Assembly (NCBI GenBank): GCA_036381595.1
Contig: DASVCN010000023.1
Span: forward strand, 1 to 64,000
Direction of reading: 5' to 3'
Length of the DNA stretch: 64,000 nt
Source of the DNA: Trueperaceae bacterium
GTDB lineage: Bacteria; Deinococcota; Deinococci; Deinococcales; Trueperaceae
Part shown: positions 44,065 through 52,447 of the stretch, piece after piece
How the letters are laid out: each line of letters begins with the position of its first letter
How positions within the stretch are numbered: position 1 is the first letter of the stretch
Made by a program: the position numbers and the translations under genes
The notes under the pieces: generated by a model
Seen by the model: the letters and a program-made list of their open reading frames with translations, nothing else
Databases searched by the model: none
Told to the model about the DNA's origin: nothing

Positions 44065-45002
44065 CGATCCGCGCGGGCCTCGCGGCGAAGCGTAGCGGGG
44101 GTCGCGCCGAACGTAGGGTTGGCGCTCCCCAGACTCTCCCCGAAGGGACTCTCCTCCACGTCGTTCCGCAGCATCATCGCTGCCACCCTCCGGTAGGCCT
44201 CGCGTTCGGGAGCCGTGCGTGCCACGCGGGCCAGTACGGAGGTCGAAGCGAAGACTCCCCAGCGATGCAGTGTGCGCAGGAGCGGGCCGTGGTAGCGACG
44301 GGTGACCAGGTAGCCGCCCCGCATCCCTTCGACGATCGGTTCGGCGGAAGAGGGCGTCGAACTGCCGCCGAGGTGAGTGATCCAGGTGTTCACCAGCGCG
44401 CACTTCTCACCCGCCGCGCGGAGCCGCAGGCACCACTCGAGGTCTTCGTTGTAGAAGCGCAGACTGGTGTCCATGCCGCCCACCCTCTCGACAGACTCCA
44501 TGCGAACGTAGTGCAGGCAGCCGGAGAGCCAGGGTGCGTAATGCCAGCTCCCCGACCTGCGTGCTCGCCATTGGTGCCAACGGTAGGGGAGTCCGTTGCG
44601 CTGGATGCGGCCTTCGCCGTCCCGGGCGAGCGGCCCGGCTATCGCCGCGCCGCTCGCCTGCATCGCCCGTTCCAGCTCGTCGAAAGTCCATCGCTCGACG
44701 ATGACGTCGGCGTTCAGCTGACAGAATCTGCTCGTGCGGCACCGGCGAAGCGCAGCGTTGACGGCCGCCGAGTAGGAGTGATTCCGCTCCCGCACGAGTT
44801 CGACCGCCGGGTGGGTGGCGGCCCACTCGTCGGGGAGAGGATGGCGATCGCTCGTGTCGATGACGAGGAGCCTGGCGGCCGGGGCGGCCGACGTGAGCGA
44901 GTCGAGGCAGCGGTCGAGCAGCTGCGGCGTCTCGTAGTGGATGACGGCGACGGTGAGGTCGGCGTGGTCGCGATCGGGAGCGGTGCCGGCAGATGCGGCC
45001 AT
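44061..45002 (-). CDS. Glycosyltransferase family 2
   Basis: 313-residue family 2 enzyme of the rhamnosyltransferase-like branch: VAVIHYETPQLLDRCLDSL, the variant NADV in place of DxD, GPLARDGEGRIQ, WLSGCLHYVRMESVERVGGMD and RFYNEDLEWCLRLRAAG. Starts three bases after the wzz stop and overlaps rfbC, so it probably uses the dTDP-rhamnose made by its neighbours. Confidence 0.86.
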   Translation of the reverse strand: MAASAGTAPDRDHADLTVAVIHYETPQLLDRCLDSLTSAAPAARLLVIDTSDRHPLPDEWAATHPAVELVRERNHSYSAAVNAALRRCRTSRFCQLNADVIVERWTFDELERAMQASGAAIAGPLARDGEGRIQRNGLPYRWHQWRARRSGSWHYAPWLSGCLHYVRMESVERVGGMDTSLRFYNEDLEWCLRLRAAGEKCALVNTWITHLGGSSTPSSAEPIVEGMRGGYLVTRRYHGPLLRTLHRWGVFASTSVLARVARTAPEREAYRRVAAMMLRNDVEESPFGESLGSANPTFGATPATLRREARADR

Positions 45003-45005
45003 CGC

Positions 45006-46400
45006 TCAGGGCCCGGTCGGACTCGGTCGGGCTGGTTCGGGCTCGTGAGCGCGCGGTTCGACCGGAGGCTCGGCGACCGCGGCGCGCAGGAACACGAAGA
45101 GGAGGGCGAGCATCCCGCCCACCAGCGCCGCGAGGACCGCCACCAGGGCGCGGCGGGGGCCCACCGGGTCGGTGGGGACCGAGGCGTGGCTCAGGATGCG
45201 GGCGTTGCTCGGGGCGAGCTGGTAGATGTACTCGATGATCGGCTCGAGCTCAGCCAGTTCGCTGTGGGCGGCCTGGGCGATCTCCAACTGCCGTTCGAGA
45301 CGGTCGCGCTCGAGCACGAGTCCGGCCTGCCGCTCGCGCAACTCCTGCGCCTGCTCGCGCAGATTGTCGAGCTGGCGGTCCAGTTCGTCGCGCTTGGCGA
45401 TGAGCCCCGCCTCCTCAGACGCCAGCCTCTGCAGCTCGACCTGCCGAACCAGCGTGACCAGGTCGGCGTCGGCGACGCCATTCGACCGCAACGCCGCGGT
45501 TATCTCGGCGACCGTCTCCGGCGCGAGCTCCTCCTCGAGCAAGGCCAGCGCCGCCTGAGCGTCGGCGCCCGCATCCGGAGCGTCGGCGCCATCCGAACCG
45601 GCGCCCGCATCCGAACCGGCGCCCGCACCGGAACCGGCGCCATCCGACCCGCCTTCACCCGCACCGGCGTCTGACAGCGACGCGAGGGCCTGGCGCTGGG
45701 CGCGGACGGTGGCTATCTGCCTTTCGGTCTCCTCGAGGATCGCTTCGTTGAGCGGGATGCGGCCGGCCAGCCCCAGGAGCCGCGATTCGATGAGGGCGCT
45801 CTCGTCCCGCGACTGGAAATCCTGCCACTGCTGCTCGATGCGGGTCAGCTCCTCTTCGAGGCTCTCCAGCTGGGCGGCAGTAGCGTCCCGGAGCGATTCG
45901 AGCCTCGCCAGAGTGCTGGCGCCGGCGGTGTCCACCGTCGCGGCCGCCCATGCGTCCGCAACGGCCGCTGCGACCTCGGGGTCGTGGTGGGTGAAGGCGT
46001 GGGAGATGGTGAGGGAGGCCGCCTGGCTGGCGTTCTGGGGTCCGGCCAGGAGGGTGAGCTCGCCGTTGCCGCGCAGGGTGTCGACGTCCACCCCTTCGAG
46101 GCCCAGCCTGCTGGTCGCATCCTCGAGCACAGCCCGGCTGAAGGCGATCGTCTGGTAGGTCTCCCAATTGATGTTGTTCCCCTCCGAGAGCGACAGTTTG
46201 CTCGTCTCGGTCCCCTGGACGCTCACCGGCGTGGGGCTTATCAGGACGGTCGTCTCGGCCTGGTAATCGTCCGTCTGCAGGGCCAGGTAGAGGAGCGCTC
46301 CGGCCGCGGAGAGTACCGCGACGAGCACGATCAGCGGGAGGCCGCGCTTGAGGATCAGGTAGAGGTCGCGCAGCGAGATTTCGTCGTAGTTCTCGCTCAC
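45006..46400 (-). CDS. Wzz-family chain length determinant (polysaccharide co-polymerase)
   Basis: 464-residue inner-membrane protein with an N-terminal helix (about 16-38), a long periplasmic coiled-coil region and a C-terminal helix (about 415-440), as in Wzz co-polymerases controlling glycan chain length. No kinase domain follows, so it is not a BY-kinase. Odd: residues about 245-285 are an Ala/Gly/Ser/Asp repeat (GAGSDAGAGSD) interrupting the coiled coil. GTG start with GGGAG six bases upstream; first gene of the rhamnose operon. Confidence 0.85.
   Translation of the reverse strand: MSENYDEISLRDLYLILKRGLPLIVLVAVLSAAGALLYLALQTDDYQAETTVLISPTPVSVQGTETSKLSLSEGNNINWETYQTIAFSRAVLEDATSRLGLEGVDVDTLRGNGELTLLAGPQNASQAASLTISHAFTHHDPEVAAAVADAWAAATVDTAGASTLARLESLRDATAAQLESLEEELTRIEQQWQDFQSRDESALIESRLLGLAGRIPLNEAILEETERQIATVRAQRQALASLSDAGAGEGGSDGAGSGAGAGSDAGAGSDGADAPDAGADAQAALALLEEELAPETVAEITAALRSNGVADADLVTLVRQVELQRLASEEAGLIAKRDELDRQLDNLREQAQELRERQAGLVLERDRLERQLEIAQAAHSELAELEPIIEYIYQLAPSNARILSHASVPTDPVGPRRALVAVLAALVGGMLALLFVFLRAAVAEPPVEPRAHEPEPARPSPTGP
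45570..45660. repeat. Low-complexity in-frame repeat in the wzz gene
   Basis: Repeated GCGCCCGCATCCGAACCG-like 18-base units (with shorter variants) encode the Gly/Ala/Ser/Asp linker of the Wzz protein. Confidence 0.65.
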
Positions 46401-46482
46401 GGTCGCTCCCGGGGGCTGGGGTCGAGGGTCCGGAACATACGAACTAGCAGGGTACCACGCAGGCGCTCTCCGGCCGTTCCCC

Positions 46483-47490
46483 TCAGCGCCGGGGGCGGAT
46501 GAGCCCGTCGGCCTCGAGGCGCTCGAGCCACGGTTTGAGGGCCTGCAGGTCGAGGTCGAGGCGAGCGGCGGCGTCCTCGATGGTCAGACCTCGGCGGACC
46601 GCTTCCAGGACCCGGCGGCCGCTCTGCCCGTAATCGTCAGTGAAGCTCATCGACAGCTCGGTCATAGGGTTGAGGGCGTCCCGGCCCCTCAGCGTGAGGT
46701 CGTAGCGGCGGCTCTCCCAGCCGGGCGGGTCGTCGGGTAACTCCAGGTCGGGTACCGACTCGAGCGGCGTGAAACGGCCCGTGACGCCCTTCAGCGGAGC
46801 GCTCTGATGCAGGTAGGCGCGGCCGTCGCAGTAGTAGGTGAAGCCGCCCTCGCCGGCGGTGATGCCGGTGAACGAGTTCGGATCCCCGGCTGCGGCGCGC
46901 CGCTCGAGGGCGAGGCCCAGGAGGCTCCGCATCATCGCGTCGTCGGTGTGGTGGAGTTGCATCGCCGGTCTGCCGGCCTCGAGGCTGTAGCGGTAGATCG
47001 CCCGCAGAGCGTCGCTGTGCTCCCAGACGTGCCCGCCCTTCTCGAAGTAGGCGGCGCCGATGCGGCCGCGGTGGAAGAGCGCGATGCCGTGCTCCTTCTC
47101 GACTTCCACGGCGAGCGCTGCCGTGAGGCTGTCTTCGCGGGCCCTGTTCACGAGCGCCCTCAGGTCGACCAGTCCGGGCGGTAGCGGTTGGGCGGGTCCG
47201 AACATCGGGAGCGCCTTCATCACCGCCAGCACCGTGCCGGGGTAGGGGGTCGACAGCTGCGGCAGATCGGCGGCGCTGGGGGCCGGTTCGAAGTGGTACT
47301 CGACGCCCATCTCGCTCGGGTCGCCGGGAGCGCCAACCTCGAAGCTGTTCTTCAGCTTCCCTCCGTCGATGAGGAGCAGGCGGGTTCCGGCGGAGAAGCG
47401 GACGGCCAGTGTCCCGCTGCAGCCCAGCCCGCGCGCCAGCTCCAGCAACCCCTCCTGGCTGTAGCTCCCGCTGCCGACGAGACCGTTCAT
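46483..47490 (-). CDS. DUF4388-like protein, hypothetical
   Basis: 335-residue soluble protein. The N-terminal part follows the DUF4388 pattern (LLELARGLGCSGTLAVRFSAGTRLLLIDGGKL), and a second copy-like stretch occurs near ALAVEVEKEHGIALFHRGRIGAAYFEKGG. The C-terminal 60 residues look like a winged helix (GLTIEDAAARLDLDLQALKPWLERLEADGLI). Such proteins are common in Deinococcota and deltaproteobacteria, often as response-regulator companions; no function known. Ends 83 bases upstream of the wzz start. Confidence 0.65.
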   Translation of the reverse strand: MNGLVGSGSYSQEGLLELARGLGCSGTLAVRFSAGTRLLLIDGGKLKNSFEVGAPGDPSEMGVEYHFEPAPSAADLPQLSTPYPGTVLAVMKALPMFGPAQPLPPGLVDLRALVNRAREDSLTAALAVEVEKEHGIALFHRGRIGAAYFEKGGHVWEHSDALRAIYRYSLEAGRPAMQLHHTDDAMMRSLLGLALERRAAAGDPNSFTGITAGEGGFTYYCDGRAYLHQSAPLKGVTGRFTPLESVPDLELPDDPPGWESRRYDLTLRGRDALNPMTELSMSFTDDYGQSGRRVLEAVRRGLTIEDAAARLDLDLQALKPWLERLEADGLIRPRR

Positions 47491-47515
47491 ACCGGCGTTC
47501 CCGCGAAACGGTTGA

Positions 47516-47947
47516 TCACGAGCCCACCCCCAGCACCTCGCGCAGGAGCCTGCGGTCCTCGGAGAAGGAGAGCCTCTCCAGCGCCTCGCTCGGTTCGACG
47601 AACTCCCCCTCGGGGAAGAGCGGCTCGCTCATCTGCGGCTCCCTGGCGTCGGTGCTGAGCTGGTACCAGGTGATCCGCCGGGACTCGCCGCGCGCGTTGA
47701 CGTAGTTCGTGGTGTAGGTGGTGTGCGGATCGGGGCAGAGGCATTCGACTCCGGCCTCCTCGACGACCTCGCGCAGAGCCGCTTCCAGAGGGGTTTCGCC
47801 CGGGTCGACGTGACCCTTCGGGAACACCCAGGTGCCGTTGAAGTGGCGGATCAGCAGGACCTTCCCCTCGTCATTGACGACCACTCCTCCGGCGCCTTCC
47901 GTGACGTCCGCCGTGCCCGTGTTCCACTCTCGGGGAGCGGCTGCCAT
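47516..47947 (-). CDS. Nudix hydrolase
   Basis: 143-residue pyrophosphohydrolase. The Nudix box GHVDPGETPLEAALREVVEEAGV matches the consensus fully, giving the metal-binding glutamates. General form resembles diadenosine polyphosphate hydrolases (FPKGHVDPGE). Substrate not determinable. Next to the DUF4388-like gene in the same direction. Confidence 0.92.
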   Translation of the reverse strand: MAAAPREWNTGTADVTEGAGGVVVNDEGKVLLIRHFNGTWVFPKGHVDPGETPLEAALREVVEEAGVECLCPDPHTTYTTNYVNARGESRRITWYQLSTDAREPQMSEPLFPEGEFVEPSEALERLSFSEDRRLLREVLGVGS

Positions 47948-48012
47948 GCTGCGGTCATGCTAACACTACCGCGCGCCGTCACAGAGCGGAGATACCGTTG
48001 CAGGCGCGTGCA

Positions 48013-49728
48013 TCAGCGGACGGCCATGGTGCCGCCGGTCTGGAGGAAGGCCAGGATGCCGTCGACCAGAGCGCGGGCGAGTTCCCGCTGATACGACTCG
48101 CTGGCCAGTTTGCGCCCCTCGATCGGGTTGCTGATGAAGCCGAGTTCGACGAGGATCGCGGGGGTGCGGGCGTTGCGGATGACGAAGAACGGACCCTGCT
48201 TGACGCCGCGGTCGGCGGCTCCGGTGGACTCCACGAGGCTCGACTGCACCGCGTGCGCCAGCCGGCGGCTGTAGTTGAGCTGCGTTTCGCTCAAGATCCA
48301 ACCGGCCTGTTCGTTAGCCACCTCGATGGCTTCGTTCGTCAACGTCCTGCCCAGCGACCTGTCGCCGCCGCCGTTCTCGGCGATCGCCTGCTCGATGAGG
48401 CGATGGTCGAGGGGCTGGCCGAAGACGTAGGTCTCGATCCCGTGCGGTGAGCTCTGCTCGACCGAGTTGGTGTGGATCGAGACGAACAGGTTCCGCTCGG
48501 GCGTGGCGAACGCGGCTCGGGCAGAGAGATCCTCCCGGTAGTCGGTGGAGAGATGGGTGTCGGTGCTGCGGGTGAGTACCACCTCGACCCCGGCCTCCTC
48601 GAGGAGCTGCTTGGCGAAGAGGGTGACGTTGAGGACGATGTCCTCCTCGTGCCAGCTGCCGTTGTAAGACCCGGCGAACTTGCCGCCGTGGCCCGCGTCC
48701 AGCACGACGACCGGCCTGGCGGGGACCGGCGCGGGAGCCACCGCAACGGTCTGACCGGCCTGGGCGAGCGTCGTCGGCTTCACGGCTACGTCGGTGACCA
48801 GCTGGGCTACTGCCGAACCATCGAGGCCGGGACCGAAGTCGACGTATAGGGTGTTGGGGTCGGTGGTGCCCACCCGGAAGCCGCTGCCGTCGGCGGTCAA
48901 CGGGTGGCGCGCGTGGATGACGAGAGCGGGCCGGCCCGCGACTTCGGTGAAGTAGGCCGAGCGGATGTTGTCGTCGCGCTGCTCCCAGGCTTCCCCGGAG
49001 GTGCCGTTCGCAGCGAAGGTGATGAGCATGACGTCGTCTCGGACGGCGATCTCGTACTGCTGGACGCTGCCCAGGTCGAGCGCTACCCGGGTGAAGCCGT
49101 CGTGGACTCCCACGCGGAAGCCCTCGAGTATCGCCCCGCTGGCCGCGGTTCCGCCGGCAGCGGTTCCGCCAGCCGCGGTTCCGCCAGCCGCGGTTCCGCC
49201 GGCGGCAGCGACGTTCGTGGCCGCCGGCTCGGGTGCGGCCGTGTCTTCGGCCTCGGCCGGCATGTCGACCGTGATGAGCCGGTACTGGCTGTGCCAGGCG
49301 TAGTCGCACCGGTACGCCTTGGCGATCGGCACGATCGGCACGTAGGAGACGCCGTCGACGATGATCGCCATGGGCGAGGGGATATCCTTGCCGTTGGCGC
49401 TCAGCACGCCCGAGCGCTTGACCAGTCCGGCGTCGACGTCCGAGGTGGCCTGCATCCTCGCCGTGATGCCGTTGCCGTTGAAGGTCAGCGTCTTGGTTTC
49501 GTTGCTGTAGCCGATCTCCAGGCCCATCGCGTCGGCCAGCAGGGTCGCTTTCGCGTAGGCGTCGGTCGAGTTGCCGTAGGCGATGAAGTAGTAGGGCCCG
49601 GCATCGTCCACCAGTTCCTGATCGACCGCCAGAGAGTTGTGCCGTTCCTGCGCCAGCGCTCCCGAGAGAATGTTGAAGGCGAGCAGGCACAGAACCGTGT
49701 AAACGAGGGCTGGAAGGCGACTTTTCAC
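48013..49728 (-). CDS. N-acetylmuramoyl-L-alanine amidase (AmiC/Amidase_3 type)
   Basis: About 571-residue secreted zinc amidase cleaving wall peptides from glycan. Signal peptide VKSRLPALVYTVLCLLAFN ending near GALAQ; then a copper-amine-oxidase-N-like domain, a short AAGGT repeat linker, an AMIN-like beta domain (RVGVHDGFTRVALDLGS) and the catalytic domain with VVLDAGHGG, WHEEDIVLN, VSIHTNS and the catalytic glutamate in ILVELGF. GTG at 49728 gives the cleanest signal peptide; a GTG at 49779 is possible. It is the likely target of the EnvC-like activator encoded at 55800-57101. Confidence 0.88.
   Translation of the reverse strand: MKSRLPALVYTVLCLLAFNILSGALAQERHNSLAVDQELVDDAGPYYFIAYGNSTDAYAKATLLADAMGLEIGYSNETKTLTFNGNGITARMQATSDVDAGLVKRSGVLSANGKDIPSPMAIIVDGVSYVPIVPIAKAYRCDYAWHSQYRLITVDMPAEAEDTAAPEPAATNVAAAGGTAAGGTAAGGTAAGGTAASGAILEGFRVGVHDGFTRVALDLGSVQQYEIAVRDDVMLITFAANGTSGEAWEQRDDNIRSAYFTEVAGRPALVIHARHPLTADGSGFRVGTTDPNTLYVDFGPGLDGSAVAQLVTDVAVKPTTLAQAGQTVAVAPAPVPARPVVVLDAGHGGKFAGSYNGSWHEEDIVLNVTLFAKQLLEEAGVEVVLTRSTDTHLSTDYREDLSARAAFATPERNLFVSIHTNSVEQSSPHGIETYVFGQPLDHRLIEQAIAENGGGDRSLGRTLTNEAIEVANEQAGWILSETQLNYSRRLAHAVQSSLVESTGAADRGVKQGPFFVIRNARTPAILVELGFISNPIEGRKLASESYQRELARALVDGILAFLQTGGTMAVR
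49141..49205. repeat. 15-bp in-frame repeat in the amidase gene
   Basis: Four units of GCGGTTCCGCCAGCC or close variants encode AAGGT repeats in the linker between the first and second amidase domains. Confidence 0.75.
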
Positions 49729-49980
49729 TCTGTACCCGAGTGTATCACGGGGTACTTTTCGGTATCCCTGAATATTCACTTCTTCTCAGGCCGGAGTGCT
49801 AATCTGGTCCCGGATGCAGCGGACGCCCCCACGCTAGCTATCTCTCACGTAGCTGACGACAGGGGCTCGAGTAGGAGCCCTCAACCTACCGTCATCCTTT
49901 CCGATACGAGACGGACGCCGACCGGGGGAATCGGTGTCGACGCAGGAGGGCGCGCACTCCCAGCGCGTGAGGAGGCAGCG

Positions 49981-50196
49981 GTGACGAAGAAGGTTCCGGC
50001 AGAGGCAGGCAAGTCGAGTCGGCGCAACGTTCCCGAGGGCGAAACCCGGAAGCAGCAGATCGCACGGCGGCTCAAGCTGAACGAACGCGTGCTCGAGCAG
50101 TACTTCCAGTCGAAACAGGCGGAGTTGGAAGAGGGGGCCGGGATCGGCTTCGTGCCCGCCAGCCACGAGAGGGTGCCCCGCGAGAAGCGGATCTAG
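49981..50196 (+). CDS. Small hydrophilic protein, hypothetical
   Basis: 71 residues, basic N terminus (TKKVPAEAGKSSRR) followed by a helical segment (TRKQQIARRLKLNERVLEQYFQSKQAELEEG). GTG start at 49981 with GGAGG five bases upstream. Divergent from the amidase and convergent with the YhcB-like gene. No family recognised. Confidence 0.6.
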   Translation: MTKKVPAEAGKSSRRNVPEGETRKQQIARRLKLNERVLEQYFQSKQAELEEGAGIGFVPASHERVPREKRI

Positions 50197-50208
50197 CCTC
50201 GGCAGACA

Positions 50209-50883
50209 CTAGTCGCTACGGCCGTCCATCCGGGCGGCCTTTTCGTCGGTTCTTCCGCCGGCCTGATCGCCGGCCTGATCCTCGGCCTGGTCATAGGCCC
50301 GGTCGCCGTCCCGGTCCTCGGCCGGGCCGTGGCCCCAGTCCTCGGCCGGCCCGTAGTCCTGGTCGTCGTCCTTGTCGCCGACCTGGTCGTCGGCCCGGTC
50401 GTCCCGGCCTTCATCGGAGCCGGATCCGGCGGACGTATCGGCCCTGCCCCACTCCGCCGGGTCGGCCTCCGTCGAACTGGTTACCCAACCCGCCGCTTGC
50501 TCCGGGTCTTCCCGCGGGGCCGTGGGACCGTTGCTCGGGCCGAGTACCGCTGCCCGGTTCCGCCTGCCGATGAACTCGAGTCTGACCGTCTCCGCTTCGA
50601 CGTCACCGAGTTGCTTCCTGAGCGTTTCTTCGTCCACGAGACGGTAGGCACCCTGCTCGAGATGGTCGTAGACGGCCTTGTAGGAACGGGTGAGGTCGTT
50701 GACCAGCCCCGCCGTCTGGACGAAGTGATCGCTCACCTCCTGCCTGTAGCCGTCGAGTTCCCGCTGCAGCTCCTCTGCCCGGGCCGCATCGGCCCAGCGC
50801 CGCCGGGCGTACAGGTAGACGCCGGCTCCGCCCACGGCGATGCCCACGAGAAGCGCGATGACGACCCAGATCCACGTTTCCAT
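50209..50883 (-). CDS. YhcB/DUF1043-like membrane protein with acidic repeat tail
   Basis: 224-residue protein: N-terminal transmembrane helix (WIWVVIALLVGIAVGGAGVYLY), then a helical YRQEVSDHFVQTAGLVNDLTRSYKAVYDHL segment that closely matches the YhcB (ZapG) pattern, which in Escherichia coli couples wall synthesis and division. The C-terminal third is acidic and repetitive (AEDRDGDRAYDQAEDQAGDQAGG) and probably disordered. GGAGG precedes the ATG. Confidence 0.7.
   Translation of the reverse strand: METWIWVVIALLVGIAVGGAGVYLYARRRWADAARAEELQRELDGYRQEVSDHFVQTAGLVNDLTRSYKAVYDHLEQGAYRLVDEETLRKQLGDVEAETVRLEFIGRRNRAAVLGPSNGPTAPREDPEQAAGWVTSSTEADPAEWGRADTSAGSGSDEGRDDRADDQVGDKDDDQDYGPAEDWGHGPAEDRDGDRAYDQAEDQAGDQAGGRTDEKAARMDGRSD
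50250..50410. repeat. Low-complexity repeat region of the YhcB-like gene
   Basis: Imperfect CGGCCTGATC/CGGCCTGGTC-type 12-18 base units encode the acidic QAGDQAED-like tail. Confidence 0.55.
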
Positions 50884-50963
50884 CTCTGCCTACCTCCAAG
50901 CGGCTCAGCTAGATCGAACCACAACTTCTGCCCAGGGGTCGCCGGCTTCCAGCCCACCCACGG

Positions 50964-51947
50964 CTACCGGCTGGCCGCCTCGCCCAGCAGAGACTCGCGC
51001 CACCCCAGCACCTGCTCCAGTGTCACGTTCGCCCCGCACATCACCGGCGCGATGACGGCGCCGGCGACGTCCGGAACTTTTCCGTCGACGAGCGCCGCGA
51101 GGGTGCAGGAGGCGGCCGGTTCGACGAGCAGCTTCTCCTCGTCGAGCAACACCAGCAACTCCTCCAGGGCCCGTACGTCGGACACCACCTCGACCCGTTC
51201 CACCGCCTCCCGAACGATGCCGAAGGGCCGCTCCTGCGTGCGCTTGGTGCCCAGGCTGGTGGCGATCGAGCTGAACCGCTCCAGCTCGACGATCGTTCCG
51301 GCGGCCAGGCTCCGCGCCATGCAGTCGGCGCCCTCGGTCTCGACGCCGATGACCCTCACGTCCGGCCGCAGCGCCGCGAACGCCGACGCGACGCCCGAGA
51401 TCAAGCCACCACCGCCAACGGCGCAGACTACGATCTCTACGTCCGGCGCCTGCTCGAGCAGCTCCAGCGCGATCGTTCCCTGCCCGGCCATGATCGCCGG
51501 GTCGTCGAACGGACTCACGTAGGTGAGACCCTCGGCCTCGGCGAGCTGGAGCGCCCTGGCGTTGGCGCCGTTCCAATCCTCGCCGTGCGCGATCACCGTT
51601 GCCCCGAGACGTTCGATCAGCTTCGCCCGTCGCGTGGGGGCGCTGGCGGGCAGCACCACGGTGGCCGGCAGGCCCAGCGTGGAGGCGGCGTAGGCGAGGC
51701 CCAGTCCGTGGTTGCCGGCGGAGGAGGCAATGACTCCCCGGCCCTTGGCGGCCTCGTCGAGGGAGAGGAGGGCGTTGAGCGCGCCGCGCACCTTGAAGGC
51801 GCCGGTGGGTTGGAAGAGCTCGAGCTTGAGCAGGACCGTAGCGTCCAGCCGGCCGCCGTAGCTGTCGGCCCGCTTGAGGGGAGTAGGCGCGAGGTAGGGC
51901 GCCAACCGCTCCCTGGCTGCGAGGATCTCGTCTAGGGGAATCAGCAT
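50964..51947 (-). CDS. Threonine/serine dehydratase (PLP-dependent)
   Basis: 327-residue fold-type II PLP enzyme that deaminates threonine or serine. PLP lysine in PTGAFKVRGA, SSAGNHGLGLAYAA, the glycine loop VGGGGLISGV and a C-terminal SCTLAAL. Without the regulatory ACT-like domain of biosynthetic IlvA, it is the catabolic type. Some relatives are racemases. Stands alone. Confidence 0.88.
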   Translation of the reverse strand: MLIPLDEILAARERLAPYLAPTPLKRADSYGGRLDATVLLKLELFQPTGAFKVRGALNALLSLDEAAKGRGVIASSAGNHGLGLAYAASTLGLPATVVLPASAPTRRAKLIERLGATVIAHGEDWNGANARALQLAEAEGLTYVSPFDDPAIMAGQGTIALELLEQAPDVEIVVCAVGGGGLISGVASAFAALRPDVRVIGVETEGADCMARSLAAGTIVELERFSSIATSLGTKRTQERPFGIVREAVERVEVVSDVRALEELLVLLDEEKLLVEPAASCTLAALVDGKVPDVAGAVIAPVMCGANVTLEQVLGWRESLLGEAASR

Positions 51948-52036
51948 AAGGTCCGCCCGACTCGGGCCGGAACGAGTCTACCGCGCGCGCATCGCCTCGT
52001 GAAAACCGGTGGTCACGAACGCGGTGGATGCAACAC

Positions 52037-52065
52037 TTGACACCTTAATAACTAAGGCATACAAT
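52037..52065 (+). promoter_or_regulatory. Near-perfect sigma70-type promoter with palindrome in the spacer
   Basis: Consensus -35 TTGACA (52037-52042), exactly 17 bases, then TACAAT (52060-52065). The spacer holds CCTTA-ATAAC-TAAGG (52043-52057), an inverted repeat where a repressor would block polymerase. It drives the small membrane protein at 52128 with a leader of about 55 bases. The strongest promoter in the window by eye. Confidence 0.75.
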
Positions 52066-52127
52066 ATAGCACATGAACGGATACGCCCCCAGCAGTGACC
52101 GTGCAGGAAGTTCGGAGAGGATCGAGC

Positions 52128-52376
52128 ATGCTTAGCCCGCTGTTACTGGCCGCCGTGTCGTTCTTCACCGTCATAGTGGTGGGCAGCCTCCTCGTCGCGA
52201 TCAACGACTGGCTCGAGCGCCGCGATGGCGATCCGCAACCGTCTGTCGGCGTAGTACCGCGCAGAGTGGCAGTTCCACTCTTCGTCCCCAGCAGGCGGAG
52301 CAGCCGCAGGCCGGCGCTGAGAGTGAACCGCCAGGAGCAGAGGACCCGCCCAGACCTCGTCGTCGACTGGTTCTGA
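52128..52376 (+). CDS. Small single-helix membrane protein, hypothetical
   Basis: 82 residues: transmembrane helix LSPLLLAAVSFFTVIVVGSLLVAI, then a basic C-terminal tail (PSRRSSRRPALRVNRQEQRTR). ATG at 52128 follows GGAGAGG with seven-base spacing. It has its own strong, probably repressible promoter. No family recognised; a stress-induced small membrane protein is one guess. Confidence 0.6.
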   Translation: MLSPLLLAAVSFFTVIVVGSLLVAINDWLERRDGDPQPSVGVVPRRVAVPLFVPSRRSSRRPALRVNRQEQRTRPDLVVDWF

Positions 52377-52447
52377 TCCGAACGCCGTCCGGCTTCCGCT
52401 GGAACGAGCACCAAGTCGTTGAGCTGAACGTCCCGTAACCTTGGCTC

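Noticed and set aside
43498-44403. Longer rfbC reading with a 113-residue N-terminal extension
   Set aside because: The extension is the antiphase of the upstream glycosyltransferase; the ATG at 44064 gives the normal epimerase length.
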